64,000 bases of DNA from Alnus glutinosa (GCF_958979055.1 NC_084890.1:1426001-1490000); one strand, 5' to 3'. Shown: positions 23,501 to 35,852, counted from the first letter of the stretch. Notes: generated by a model from the sequence alone, not told the origin. Program-made: numbers and translations.

Positions 23501-25499
23501 CTCCACCCCCATTAGAATGGGGGTGGTGGGTGCAATCATGGGATTATGTCCCATGGGTGTGTGAGATTCTTATCAATAAAAAAAGGGGTCAAAATATGTG
23601 ATTGAAGTTTTAAAGAGGCTTTAGTGGCACCCTTACGTTGTTTTATTGTTGTTACTAAGGCTCCATTCGTTTCGGCATAAATTTCTTGAAAATGTTTTCT
23701 GTATTTTTTGGTGTTTGGTGTGTGGCCGAAAATGATGGTCAATAATTGATGCAGCCTAACTCACGTGCCTACCATTAGATAATTAAGCGTTTATGTGCCT
23801 GATGACAAGGCAGTAGCATTTGTTCCAAAGAATTCTCTCTCAATTTAGTGTATAAGAAGACATAAAATGATTAAAATGTCAAATGACCTGTGTTTAGCAC
23901 ACTTTAGGCAAACAATCAACAAATGTTGAACTCAAAGTAGCTGGAGTTGTCTCTATTTATTGACCAATGTTAAAGTTATATCTATTGAAATGCATTTGGA
24001 GTTTGGGGTGTGGACAGTTTTGGCATGATGTATGGTGTGCACATCAGACATTGAAGGCATCTTTTTGGGTGTTCTTTAGTATTGCCCGTTGAGCAATTTT
24101 CTAACCACACTTTACAGTGGAATATTACTATATCAAATTAGTGTATGATTGGGAGGAGGACTTGGTCACCTTTTCTTTAATCTTTTGTATTCCTTCAGGT
24201 TGAGACAAGGTGACAAGTATAAAATTTGTCGGATCCCTTCCAAAAGGCGGGCGCTCGAAGGAAGATCTTTTTATTGTGCACTTAGAGCCTGTTTGGAATT
24301 ATGTTGTGAAATAGAGCTTTTATAGCCAAAAGAGCTTTTAAGAAAAAGCTCCATTTTCAAGGTTTTCCTAAAAGTGCGTTTGTGCATTTTTAAAATCAAA
24401 AAAGTCAAATAAGTACTTTTAGAGTTTTTTACCAAACAAACATATTTTTGCTGTGCACAACTTTCTATGTGCTAAAAGTACTTTTAAGTTTCTTAACGCA
24501 ATCCCAAACAGGCCCTTAGCTCTCATACTAGCTCTTTCTTTCCTTGGAAGAGCACTGGAAAAATGAGGCTCCTTAGAGAGTGGTGTTCTTTGTGTATACA
24601 GCAGCATGAGGGAAGATTTTGACTGTGGATAACTTGAGAGGCACGTCATATTGCTGGATTGGTGCTACATGTGCAAGAAGGGCGGGAAATCTATTGATCA
24701 TCTACTTCTTCACTGCGAAGGGGCTAGAGATTTGTGGGTTTTGGTTTTCTGTCTTTTTGGGATGGACACTGGTCATGCCCTAAAAGGGTGGTGGAGTTTT
24801 TGGCTGGTTGGAGAGATCAATTTGGCAGCCACTGCAAAATGGAAGTCTGGAAGATGGTTCCCTTGTGCTTAATGTGATGTATTTGAAGAGAACACAATGC
24901 TTGAAATTTTGGAGATTGTGTGAAGACGATGATAAAGTTAAAAGCTATTATATTTAAATTTCTTTTATATTTGGATGACTGTTCTCACTTAATAATTTTC
25001 TAGATTTTTTGAATTTGTTTTCTTTTCTTCTTTTTCCTTATTGGTTGTCTTTGTTATACACACCTTCTACTTTCTTTCTTTTTCTCTCTCTCAAGCTATA
25101 TTGGTAAAGGGCTGTGGGGCTGGGGGGAATTACTACATGTGTATTTGGGTTGCACCCCAATGCACTTTCTAAAAAAGAAATGCAATTTTGTTATGATAAT
25201 TAAATCTTCTCATGCTTAAATTTTTTTTTTCGCAGATTGTTGGAGGTATGTCTGCAGAGCAGAGAAAGATTCTTCTCTTTTTCTGGACCTCAATCAAGTA
25301 TTTACCAGTGGAAGGTTTCCGCGGTTTGGCTTCCCGGCTTTATATATACAGGTCTGCAGAGCCTCATGATCGCCTGCCTTCATCTCACACATGCTTTTAC
25401 AGGCTCTGTTTCCCACCATATCCATCAATGGCTGTCATGCAAGATCGCCTTCACCTTATCACCCAAGAACATGTTGGCTGCAGCTTTGGTACTTGGTGA
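17501..25499 (+). CDS. UPL5: HECT-type E3 ubiquitin ligase, UPL5-like (908 aa, three coding exons)
   Basis: Coding exons: 17501-19373, 21648-22237, 25236-25499; all introns are GT-AG and phases add to 908 codons. Residues 1-110 are low-complexity. A ubiquitin-like domain spans about 119-193 (FIRMISEGKTMVIQANTHDT, IYRGRQL). The HECT domain begins about residue 570 (GPGVLREWFF) and runs to the end; the thioester Cys is residue 874 in LPSSHTCFYRLC, 34 residues before the C-terminus, as in Arabidopsis UPL5. That protein is known to ubiquitinate the senescence factor WRKY53; the same role here is inference. ATG 17501 opens the long exon 1. Both introns are large and filled with old transposons, and the gene seeded the pseudogene copy at 9042-9952. 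Confidence 0.95.
20225..21035 (-). mobile_element. Decayed TRIM array in UPL5 intron 1
   Basis: Three degraded LTR-like blocks (about 20236-20445, 20600-20735, 20830-21035) alternate with interiors containing ATCAGGGCTTACATCACG and a decayed primer-binding site (TTGATTTTGATATCATTTG). They resemble the intact TRIM at 14493-15006 (GGAAAGCACTAGCCATATCT, GACTAGTCAA, ATGTGGGA). The LTR-interior-LTR-interior-LTR order suggests unequal recombination between copies. Confidence 0.65.
23985..24960 (+). mobile_element. LINE 3' remnant in UPL5 intron 2
   Basis: Translated pieces resemble the C-terminal part of LINE ORF2: a stretch near 24010-24280 with many frame breaks, then LDWCYMCKKGGKSIDHLLLH (24651-24710), the zinc-binding RVT motif with its Cys and His residues. 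No target duplication or poly(A) tail was found. The Tourist-like MITE at 24285-24515 interrupts it. Confidence 0.65.
24285..24515. mobile_element. Tourist-like (PIF/Harbinger) MITE
   Basis: 231 bp with inverted ends GAGCCTGTTTGG and CCAAACAGGCCC and the 3-bp duplication TTA (24282-24284 and 24516-24518), the PIF/Harbinger signature. It contains further inverted AGCTTTT/AAAAGCT and AAAAGTACTTTT words. It lies within the LINE remnant in UPL5 intron 2. Confidence 0.85.
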
Positions 25500-26952
25500 A
25501 ATTTCTACATCTGCATCCGGGTGAAAAGCGTTTTTGACTGCACATAAAATTATGCACTCAGCTTGTACATAGATTATAGGATAATTGTGTTTGTCATTAG
25601 ACTATGTAAGAAGCTGCTGTAGTTATCTTTATCTTTGCTTGAAGATTCCAATGCCATTTCTCTTTTTGTCGACTGTTTGTATAGCTATAGTATAAATAAA
25701 GCAGCAGGGGGCAGGAAAAAAGAAATCTCTCTGCTTCCATGGACTTCTTTCTAGTATTTTAGATGTTGGCTTATCATGACATGTAAAAACACAGGGATTA
25801 CGCAATGACATGCAGGTCTGTCTTCTCTTTGATAATCTTCTGATTTATATCAATGTGTGATTTGTTTTATTTAGAAAATATTTAGAAAGTAGACTAGAGC
25901 CATTTCACTTGTTCTTCTGCAGATGTAATGTCTAATTTGTGTAGGAGCAGCGGCCACATCCCAATTGTCAAGCATCAATCAGCATTATGGCAAGAGTATC
26001 AATTGTAATCACTCCCTGTCTTTACATTGATCATGCTGTGAATTTTATTCAACTTTTGTATTGTTCCCTTGGTCCTCAAGTTCTGACCCTTGGGCAGCTG
26101 GTGTGGCCACCACCGGGCAGGGATCCCCTGTCAGAATTACCAAAAACAATTGCCTTTCAAAGCTTTAAAATTTAATTTATTTCTGCATGGTACTTTCTAA
26201 GGGACTAAATGAGTTGTTAAGAGATCTCTCTTATTTCTGAAGGGAGAAACTCTCGCATCTTTCTTAGTAGAGTTCTCCTCTTTCTCTCCTAGTAAGAGCC
26301 CTTTACTCCCTTATGAATGCCCATAATCAGGAGGCTTCCTCTTATTCTCTCTCCTTTTTATTATTCTTTTTTTTTTTTTTTTTTTTTTTCTGAAAGCTAG
26401 ATTTCCCCGCCATCCACCCATGTGTTCCCCACCCGCGACCGTCACCATTAGTCCCTTCTTTGTCCCCCCACCCTTCACCCACTACGCGTGCATCCCAAGT
26501 CCATCCGTCGCACGCCGATCTCACTTAATGCCTACCTAGGTAGTAGATCTTTCACCTCCTCCCACCTCCTTTCACATTTTTTGTCTATAGAGATTGGAAT
26601 ATTCAATCCTATCCGCCCAACAATCATTGAACACCTTTCTCGTCAGACATCAGAGTGGAAACCCTTTTTAGTACCTTTAGCCTTATATATATCAACCATC
26701 CAAGCTCCCTCTTGCTACCATTACCGGAAGTAGCTCATCCATTGGGCTACTTAAAAAACCACCAATCCGACACTCCATTTCTTGACCTTAAAGCCAAAAA
26801 AGACATTGAATTAGACCAAGTTTGCGGTCAATTTTCAGTTCTTTTATGATTTTCTTGAACTCTATCTTGACTTCATCCGGGTGTTTGTTGGGGTCTCCTA
26901 CCTCCTTTTTATGTACTCATATTACATTTAATGAATTTTATATTTGAGAAAA

Positions 26953-26960
<8 letters not shown>

Positions 26961-27020
<60 letters not shown>
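26961..27020. repeat. (AT)n microsatellite
   Basis: About 60 bp of AT repeats following an A-run. Confidence 0.95.
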
Positions 27021-27023
<3 letters not shown>

Positions 27024-28081
27024 CTGTGAAGAGAACAATCGTTGTGATAGTTATCGTTGGTAATGCCAAAGATAGCATTGCCACTAAAAGGTGTTTGCTT
27101 AGTGGACAACTTGGTTTTCAAATGGGGAAAATTTTTGGAGTTGATTAAAAGGCAACCAGGTCGCTTTAGATGACCTTTCAGGTAACGATGGAGGTAATAC
27201 CGTTAAGAAAATGTCTACAATGTTTACCAAGGAAACATACATACCCTTGTATAAAGACGATGAGTATTGCTTGAAGAAAGTGTCAAATTTATTTTGAGGA
27301 ACCTAACTTTTAAATATCATAACTTTGCAGTATGTTCTCTTTATCGGTTGAAGAATATATTTTTTTAAAAAAATTCATATAGATTTTTGAGATCTATGAG
27401 CTGAAAAATAGATAAAAAATTAAAAAAATGCAAAAAGAGAAAGAGGAATACATTGAAACTTCGAAAGTCTGTGTTATAGCATCTTGACTAACATTTCTCA
27501 TGTTGATCATTATCTTTCTTTGCAACAATCTTATTGTTCTTTTCAACGTATAAATGTTATATGAATGATTTCGCAAACAAGTGATAATTGTTAAATTCTG
27601 AGGGAATATAGACTTTAGATTCTAAAAAAACCTAGACCTTTTAGATTCTAAAGAAACTAAAACAGTTAAACATTTTCAAACACAAGATTTGTAATTAATT
27701 CTACGAAAGAATTACATGACTACACGACTCAAACTGAATTAAACTAGATTTGGAGATAAATTCCTCCAAGTACTCAACTAAAGATTGCACGGTAGTGCGC
27801 GCTACAAATAATTAAAAAACTGACTTAAATAAATAACTATCCTTATTTAATTATAATACTCCTGCTCTAATATAAACTACTTTAAAGATAACTTCAAGGA
27901 TTCATAATACACAAGCAGTCTCGTGTCCTGCCGACATCTTCTACTTGCGGTAGAATTCTATTTTCATAACAAAAAATCTTTTAACTTCTTCCTGCTTTGC
28001 CTAATGGAACGAAACTGATTGATAGACAGGGCATGGAATCATTTCATTTGCTTAACAACTTTTTTCTTTTCTTTTCTTTTC

Positions 28082-28325
28082 TTTAACTCCTGCACGTTAG
28101 TACGTGACAAAGAAAGAGCAAAAGTTTTTGAATAAAAATTAAGTTTTAGAGCTACTTGAAGTGGAAGGGCTAGAATTGACATAAATTAAAGATAAAAAAT
28201 ATTAGACCTAACACACCCACTTCAAGTAGTTCTTTTTCTTTTTGCTTTTTTCTTTTTTTTTTTTAAAAAAACTCCTGCACTTTAGCACGTGACAAAGAGA
28301 GAGCAAAAATTTTGAATGAAAATAA
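28082..28325. repeat. Direct repeat, two ~55-bp units
   Basis: AACTCCTGCACGTTAGTACG (28086) and AACTCCTGCACTTTAGCACG (28269) start two similar units, each continuing TGACAAAGA and AGAGCAAAA. A pyrimidine-rich tract precedes each one. Confidence 0.6.
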
Positions 28326-29891
28326 GTGGTCTAATCCAGCCTATTTATAGGCAAAGTTTTGGGGACATAACTGGTATTTTGGTAAAAGAATCAAAACGGT
28401 GGACATTTTACATTCTTTCCAAAGTATACGACTTACGAGTGCCATGCAACAGTACTGTTACGTTTCAAAGTCTGGCGTGAATACTTTTACTGCAGTTTTT
28501 TTGTAGAAAGCTTGAAACAAAGCTTTGTAGAATCTACTAATCTAGTGTAAGGGTGTAAGATTTCTCAAGGATTTTTTTTCTTTTTTTCTTTTTTTTTTTT
28601 GAACATTCACGTAAACAAGCTAAAACAAAATATATAGAATCTATTAGAAACTGGCTGCAGAATATGTCCTCTCATTTATTCTCTTTTATTTATTTATTTT
28701 TAAGTCAATCTCATTATTCAAATCTTGAATGTCAAATTATTCATAATGCGAATTAGAGCCTAGCTAGTTCAAACTGTCCACTTCTCATTTCAAATTGATG
28801 ATATAAAATTAGACATTAAATATATTTTACAAATATATTTGATCCAATTACTTAAAAATTATATTATTTATAGTAAAGTAAAAGCATCCTAATAAATTTA
28901 TTATGTGTTAGTTACATTTTCCATTAGTTTTTTCTATGACATTTCTTGTCCAAAGAAGTAGGGGTACGGGTAATAATAAGGGGATATGAGAGGGTTCTTG
29001 CCTGAGCAAAGCTCTCGTGTCTGAGTGGGCTCCTAACTTAGACGGAATTCCCTTGCTTAGACAAGAGAGCCTCTCTCACATATCCCTATCCAAAGAGGAG
29101 AGGACAACGGTAATAACAGGTAGGGACAAAACCATAAATTTTAATCGAGGGATGCCAAAGCATGAAGACAATAATTCTGCAGCCTATGGTCTTGCAGTAG
29201 TACTAAAGCTTCTCTTTTTTTAATGTACTATTTTTTTCTCAGTTGTCTAGGTTTTCTTTTTCTTTTTCATTTCTTTCTTTTGATGGTTTCTCATGAACTA
29301 AAAACTATTATAGTTATCAAATAACAATTAGAAGACATTGTAGTATGCAATCAATTGAGTTAAGACCCGTTTGATTATTTTGGTTTATCTTAGGTTCTTT
29401 TGTTTTGGTGCCATATGATAATGTATTTCACACAGTGAAATCATCAATTGATCACTTAAAGACCCGTTTGATTTCCACACAAAAACTTATTTAAATTAGA
29501 CAGATCTTTAGGTGTAAATAGTAAAAGCATATATATGCTTTCCCATAACCGTACCTCAATATGTTTATCGGAGCTTCTGACATTTCAGCATGTAATATTC
29601 CTCAACAATTAATTCAATAGCAATAGAATTCCCCAAGGCTATTAAAGTTTTTCACGTAGAAAGCAAAGAGAATTTTTTTTTTTTTTTTAACCCAGAAAAC
29701 AAAGAGAATTAAACAAAAGAAAAGCGAAAAGAATCAAGCAGTGATCGATCCATTCAGAAATATAGATTTTGTATAATCTTAATCTTTTAGAATCAAGCAG
29801 TTATCCATTAAAATGAATGAAGCCAAACTTAATCTTTTAGTCCAAACTTCATAAGAGGCCCCTCTCTTGGTTCGTATCTATTCAGAAAACA

Positions 29892-30213
29892 TGATAAAGT
29901 TCATTAAGCATTATTCTTCCACAAAAGACACATTGAGAAAAGAGGTTTGCTCAAGGCTTATAAAGCCCACAATCTAAATATACATTGGCAATGTGGGACT
30001 CTTAACATACCCCATCACGTGTAACACTATTGTCTAAACACATGTACAACGGGAAAAAATGTTCAACATTGTCTAAGGCCCTGAAGCTCTGATATCATGA
30101 TAAAGTCTATTAAGCCTTACTTTTCTACAAAATGCACCTTAAGAGAAGATGTTTGCTTGAGGCGTATGAAGCCCACGACCTAGATATACCTTAACAATAT
30201 GAGACTCTTAACA
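29892..30213 (-). mobile_element. Second TRIM family, 322 bp
   Basis: Two 116-bp direct repeats (29892-30007 and 30098-30213), each running TGATAAAG to CTCTTAACA, flank a 90-bp interior. Beside the right repeat the minus strand reads TGATATCAGAGC, a mutated initiator-Met primer-binding site. The LTRs differ noticeably, so this copy is older than the TRIM at 14493. Flanking bases (AAACA, AAAAT) match only partly. Confidence 0.75.
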
Positions 30214-30474
30214 AAAATACATTTATGTGTTGTCTATGCAACATTTCACTTCTCATTCCTCTACGGAGATAATGTATAATTGATGTTGGAGCTGTCCACA
30301 TCAAAGTTTTAAGCATATCTTTGATAAATTACATGGATAAATATGAGTAGAAATTAATAAAATCTATATGATAAAATATTCTAAAAATTCTAGAAGATTT
30401 TAATGTGTGAATGACATATATAAATGGAATATGATTAAACTATTTCATGGTCCAAATTAAATTTTACATATTTA
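30214..30474. other. Intergenic, no gene seen
   Basis: AT-rich sequence between the TRIM and the copia fragment. Confidence 0.4.
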
Positions 30475-30700
30475 ATGGTATATGTAGATGATATTGTGAT
30501 TACTAAGACTGAGTCAAGCGATATTGCTAGATTGAAACAGTTTTTACCCATCGATTTCATACCAAAGACTTGGGCAAATTTGGATATTTTCTTATTATTG
30601 AAATTGCTAAGTCTCGATCATGAATTAACTTATCTCAAAGGAAGTACGTTTTTGATTTGTTAGATGAAATGGGCATGTTAGGCGCTTGCACTATGTGCAT
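30475..30700 (+). pseudogene. Ty1/copia reverse transcriptase fragment
   Basis: MVYVDDIVIT contains the catalytic YVDD box of copia reverse transcriptases, followed by an IARLKQFL-like segment. A frame change near 30640 leads to FDLLDEMGMLGA, the next conserved block. Only about 75 codons survive, with no LTR nearby. Confidence 0.75.
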
Positions 30701-30949
30701 CATTAGATGTAACAAAATAAAATTTAGACCATAAAATAATTCATATCCATTTCACTTGAAATTAAGAGAATCTTGATCCCAAATTTGATAACAGCTTAAT
30801 AAGCATCTTGCGCCTTTGACAAAAGGAAGCAAAGTTTGAATCGCCCAATTAGATGTCCAAAATAAAAATATTAGGAACATTTGTTGACTTATGTAACAAA
30901 AGATATGGCATTGGTTCAGACTTCTAAGACATTCTCATGAGAATCAAGT

Positions 30950-31160
30950 ATAGCGATTCAAGAAAATTACTAATCACATCTGCATTACTATTTTAAAGTT
31001 TTTAGTGAAGTTGCAATTGAAATTCTTTAGAATAGGTTGTAAAGTTTAGTATCCCTTAATAATAAACTAATGTGTGACTTAGCACTTATGAACTCATTTA
31101 TAATCTATTCATTTTACGTGAGCTAATCATCTTTTCAATATAGGTGCGTATGAGGTGTTA
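30950..31160. mobile_element. Degraded TRIM/solo-LTR relic
   Basis: It resembles the TRIM LTR at 14493-14699 (TACTAATCACATCTGCATTA, CTAATGTGTGACTTAGCAC, CAATATAGG). It is heavily mutated, with no second LTR. Confidence 0.5.
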
Positions 31161-31594
31161 GGTCAAGAATCTAATAGAGATAAGCATTGTATTATTAAAA
31201 CAAAACAAAAAAAAAAAAAAAACAAAAAATAATAGTAATATCATTATTCAAATCTAGAGATCACATCTCATATCACACCATATCAAACTCACCTGAACCC
31301 TCCTGGAACCAACATCCACACACCCCCACCAATTAAGCACACTTCATCCTTCTATATGTAAATCACCCAGAGTTTCTCCCATCTTATGCACCATTACAAA
31401 TATTAGGCAAGTGGAAGAATGCTGGAGTGGATCCAAGTGCTTACACTGACAAAGCTTGGAAATTTCAAACCCATCCAAAGACTAAGTACCTTAACCATAA
31501 TCATAATTAAACTAAATAAATAGAAGAAAAATAGCAGACCAACGCTAAAACCATCCTCGATCGATCTCCTCTAGTTTCACTTCATTTAATAGAA
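31161..31594. other. Intergenic and 3' flank of the Hev b 5-like gene
   Basis: It holds an A-rich stretch (31200-31222) and the probable 3' untranslated region of the minus-strand gene. No other feature was seen. Confidence 0.45.
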
Positions 31595-32690
31595 CTACTC
31601 CTCAGTCTTCTCAACTGGAACTTCAGTAGTGCTAGCTTCCTCTGCTGCCTCAGCTGGCTTCTCTTCCACAGCTGGTTTCTCTACCTCAGCCGGGGCTGCT
31701 GGCGCCTCAGTGGCTTCGGTAGTCTCTCCTTTGGGCTCCTCAGCTTTCACTTCTTGAGTCTCTTCTTCTGTCTTCTCAACTGCCGGCTCCTCTGCCTTTA
31801 CCGTGGCTTCCTCTGTCACCTCCTTGGTCTCAACCTCAACAGGAACTTCAGGTTCTTCAGCCGCAGGTTGCTCTGCTGCCGGGGCTTCAGGTGTTGCTTC
31901 TTTTGGTTCTTCAGTGGCTGGCTCTGGAACAGTGGGTGCTGCGACTGTCTCCTCAGTCTTGATCACCTCAGTTTTCTCATTCTCTGGCAATGCTACCGGA
32001 ATCGATGAAACCTGAACAAACCATATGGGAAAAAAAGAAAAATCTTAAACAACTTTAAAAGATTTCATGCTTTAATTTGTTTATCAATCAGTTGCACTCC
32101 TTTATGCAAAGCTGAACAGAAGCGAAAGTTTTAGGATTAATTCATTGAAGAGAAAGATATAAACATTACAACATCAATTTTTATATAGTTATCAAATGAG
32201 GTGACAATCCAAAAAAAAAAAAAAAAAAAAGGATTGATCAGATCGAAACTCTATTATCAAATTTGATGATTTGATCTATCAAAATAATAGATTTAGTTTG
32301 AGATCAAGTTAGTGGTTCTATATCATATATGATTACACAAAACTAGCTGAAGATGAATTGATTCGTCACTTGTGAAAGCTAAAGTGTTTTCAGTAACATA
32401 CCAAAAGATTGAATTTTTTTGTCTGATCATAATAAAAGCAAGGAAAATCAGTTCTATTTCCATTACTATAATATATATTATGGTATGGATCAACCACTAC
32501 TCAGGTTGATCAGATATTATAGACATAGACGGGTCTGTTGGAAACAACAAATACTTTGAGCACTGTCAAAGGTGGAATTGCAAAACGATCTCTATCAGAA
32601 ACTGGATGCAAATGGGTTCCACAAAACACAGACAGTAAAAGCAAAAGTGAAATATTATGATCAGTTGATCAATACCTCAACAGTGGCCAT
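31595..32690 (-). CDS. Hev b 5-like acidic protein (143 aa, two exons)
   Basis: Exon 1 (32676-32690) encodes only MATVE; exon 2 (31595-32011) encodes the rest; the 664-bp intron is GT-AG. The protein is almost wholly Glu, Ala, Pro, Thr, Val and Lys, has no Cys, Trp or Tyr, and should be intrinsically disordered and very acidic. N-terminal MATVEVSSIPVALPENE and C-terminal TTEVPVEKTEE match the rubber-latex allergen Hev b 5 and kiwifruit pKIWI501 family. The molecular function of that family is unknown. Exon 1 is too short for a gene finder to pick easily; the match to the family N-terminus supports it. A TATA box lies about 120 bp upstream. Confidence 0.9.
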
Positions 32691-32805
32691 TTGGGATTCA
32701 AAGAAAAGTAAAAAAGAAGATGAACAGAAAATCGAAAGAGGTGAAATATATCAGGGAGAAAAGAGCAGTTATCAGTGAGGTGAGGAGCTGATCAAAGCGA
32801 GAGAG

Positions 32806-32816
32806 CTATATATAGA
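32806..32816 (-). promoter_or_regulatory. TATA box of the Hev b 5-like gene
   Basis: CTATATATAGA on the minus strand, 116-126 bp before the start codon, within a normal distance for a plant promoter with a short leader. Confidence 0.7.
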
Positions 32817-33269
32817 GCCAAAGGAGTGTGAGTGCCTGAAGAATCTTTGCAAGAAGACGCCTCACGTCACTGACACTAATTAAAGGACACCACGTACAGT
32901 CTAGCTGTATGTTTTTCCTTCGTATTTTTAATGAATTAAAGTAGATTTAGATAAGTTTTTTCTATTTGATCGCTTTGTAAACCATTAGTTGTAAATATCA
33001 AATGGTGGAGGCCATATGTGATATCTGTATCATATCTTATAAGTGGGTTTCTCTGTGTTCTGTGCAGTGGGGCATGCAGGTTAGCTGGCTGTATCATGGA
33101 TTCATGTTCTTGCTTCTATTTTTTTCCCATTGTTTTTGTATTATCATAGACCCACCAGAAATAAGCTCACTTTTAGATACTACTGTCATCACTAACATAA
33201 AGGAATATTACATTTTGCTTTTGGGACCAAATTAACCAACATTAATTTACCGTAAGGATTTGATTCTTG
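32817..33269. other. Upstream region of the Hev b 5-like gene
   Basis: Presumed promoter. It includes CACGTCACTGACA near 32862 and CACCACGTAC near 32888 (ACGT cores typical of bZIP binding sites). No gene was recognised. Confidence 0.4.
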
Positions 33270-33382
33270 TACAACACCAATACAACAACTGCACAATAAC
33301 CCTTCACATGAGGGTGGGTCCCACATACTGGGGCTCACCCTCATGTGAGGGATTGTTGTACAATTGTTGTATTGGTGTTGTA
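33270..33382. mobile_element. Hairpin MITE (near-perfect inverted repeat)
   Basis: Arms 33270-33316 and 33336-33382 pair along almost their whole length (TACAACACCAATACAACAA with TTGTTGTATTGGTGTTGTA, and CACATGAGGGTG with CACCCTCATGTG), with a loop of about 20 bases. A related flank (AAATCTAACATTTT) occurs here and at 34450. Confidence 0.75.
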
Positions 33383-33791
33383 AATCTAACATTTTCCTTT
33401 ACCTTATGTATGTCAAACGAGTGAATTTATCATTTAATTAATATTTTAACACCGCATATAAAGTGTACTGAGAATCATGCTGCATGCATAGATTTAGGAG
33501 CGTAATCAAGCCTAATAAGAATGGCCGGTCAAGCTCGTTTTGTTTAATTTTGTTTTGGATACGAGTCGATTTTAAATTGATAGAACTGAAAAACATGTAC
33601 AAATTCAAATTATAAATGTGAAAAAAAAAATGGTATATGAAAATTAGATTGTTCTTGGTTTTAAGAGGAAAAAAGGAACAAAAACTAAAAGAAAAGAGAA
33701 AGACGGGGCTTCTGTAATCGTCAAAAAATTAGGAGCACTTTCACTTTAGTAGTCACTTTTTTTGTTGATGAATCGTTTACAACTATTTTTT

Positions 33792-33822
<31 letters not shown>

Positions 33823-35379
33823 ATTAATAATAAATAACACCACTCTTTCTCAAAAACCAAACACATTCCATGATTCATGTAATGGAGATGAGCCAAACAA
33901 AAGCCAACAATGGCTGTTAAGGGCGGTGCCCAAAGTGGGGGGCCCCTGCATCACCAACTGCGATCATTACCGTCCATTGAGCCCCACACAAATTTGAAAT
34001 GCTATCGTGGCCAACTTTTCCTTCCTTGATTCACCCCCTTGCTCCTGCCTTTGGGAACCGCCCTCTCCAAAAGATGAACCTCCGTGGGCCCACTTGTAGA
34101 TGCTTTCCAGGTCGGACTCTCGTGCCTTGGGACCCACTTGCAGCCGTCTTTATTTGCCACGCCGGATCACAGTCCCATTGCTCTTGTCAATGTTGTCATC
34201 ACCTCGGAAACCCACGATGTTACCAACAATTACCCCCACTATGCCTACCAAATTATACACATTTCAAGGCCATTGCCGGTATCTTTTACAGTTTCAAGGA
34301 AATGTGTTTTTACGTGATATGGAGATAAAAGTTATTCCAAGTATTTTTAGTTTTGAATAATTTGTTATTATTAAATTCTTTGTCAATCTACAAGTAAATT
34401 TGGTACCATCATGTGAAGAGGTGTTATATTTGTTGTGTTAGTGTTACAAATCTAACATTTTTCATTTTTAAAATATCATAATCTGGAACTTGCTCAAACG
34501 TGGAGGCTCCTTCTTGGACAAAGAGCCCATGTCCACAACTCCTGCAATAACAGAGGAAAAAAAAAATCCATAATTATAAACAATTCCGATCCAAATTTAG
34601 TACACTTATTGTCGTACGTAAATCTCTATAATAAGAAAGTAATACATGCACAGATTTACTTGAATTTTGGACGGAATCAATGATGCCACGAGAGCCGTGT
34701 CAGCAGGAATCATGTTTGTTCGTGGGTTCTCCTTCTCCACCGTGCCGTGTCTTTCATCTAAAAGATGCGATCGATATACATTATTTTTCTGTTTTCTATT
34801 TTTATTTTTTAGAAATTATGATTAGATTTGTAGAGTTTATATGAAGGACCTACGTAAATTTTAGAGATTCGATCAATGATAATTTTCAAAAATAATAAAT
34901 AAATAAATAATTTCTCTTGATTTAACGTCTTGTTTTGAGCAAGAGAGTGTGCACACATTATGGGGTTCGCCCATTTTGGCTGCCATTGTTGCAAGTAGAT
35001 TTACCCTGGCCTGTAAAGTGAAAAAGTTGATGGAAAGTTGGACGGTGGAGAAGGGTCCCACTGGATCATGGTTCCCCACAACGATAACCTAATAGTAGCA
35101 TGCCATGTGTAATGCTTAGAATCATACTATACAGCATAGTCTACTAGGCTTTTATGGTTGCCACTTGTGGACGTGACCCATTTGACCTACTATGAACCAT
35201 CTAAATGGAATTTTTCGGCTTACAAAGTTCTCATCATATTTGGATTTGGATGTTATTCTGTTAAAAAATTTTATATATATATATATATGAAGAATGTAAT
35301 TTTTATATATATGTTAAAAAATTTAATAAAATTTTAAAAATTGGTTGATGGGACATCAAATTTTAAGTCAATAGAACTT
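33383..35379. other. Intergenic, no gene seen
   Basis: It contains a T-run (33797-33823) and a GC-richer stretch (33900-34310) open in three frames at once; no frame shows a known domain or biased codon use. 34425-34460 is a related MITE end. The rest is AT-rich. Confidence 0.45.
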
Positions 35380-35852
35380 GCAATAAGAAGGAAAAAATGT
35401 ATACGGAGTCACATCGCTGAGGATGTTGGAAGAGTACTTCAATGTCTAAATTATGATTTGCTTAGTTAATAGAAATTCAGAGAGTTATTTGTGAAGAGAA
35501 TGATACGTACTTTGTGAATGAATCATTCTCCTTTTTTGTATGGAGTATTTCTTATGTGGTGGTCGTTTTGGGAGAGGAGGGTCCAAGATCAACTGATTTA
35601 TTTCTTAGGACCCTACTCTATTGGGTGATTGGTCTCTCATGTCATGTGAATATCAAAGTGTTAAGGTATAAGTAGCCTGGCTATTATTTTTTATAAACAT
35701 TGTTTTTTTTGTGACTGATACACCTTTGTCTAGGGCATGTTCAGACTTGGGTTGCTTGTAAGATGAGTTTTATTAGGTCAACACCTTGAGCCTAAGGCCC
35801 ATGGGAGATTATTCTTAAGAAGCTACGTTTTACAATGAAATTTCTTTCGCTC

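Larger units (their letters stand above)
25500..29891. other. Intergenic region, no gene seen
   Basis: It begins with the UPL5 3' untranslated region (a possible poly(A) signal AATAAA near 25695). The rest is AT-rich with T/A homopolymers, an (AT)n tract and a local direct repeat. Open frames at 26488-26849 and 29017-29223 are short and match no family I know. Confidence 0.45.

Noticed and set aside
33999-34360. Three overlapping plus-strand frames
   Set aside because: No frame has a domain, and their overlap suggests chance openness in a GC-richer patch.
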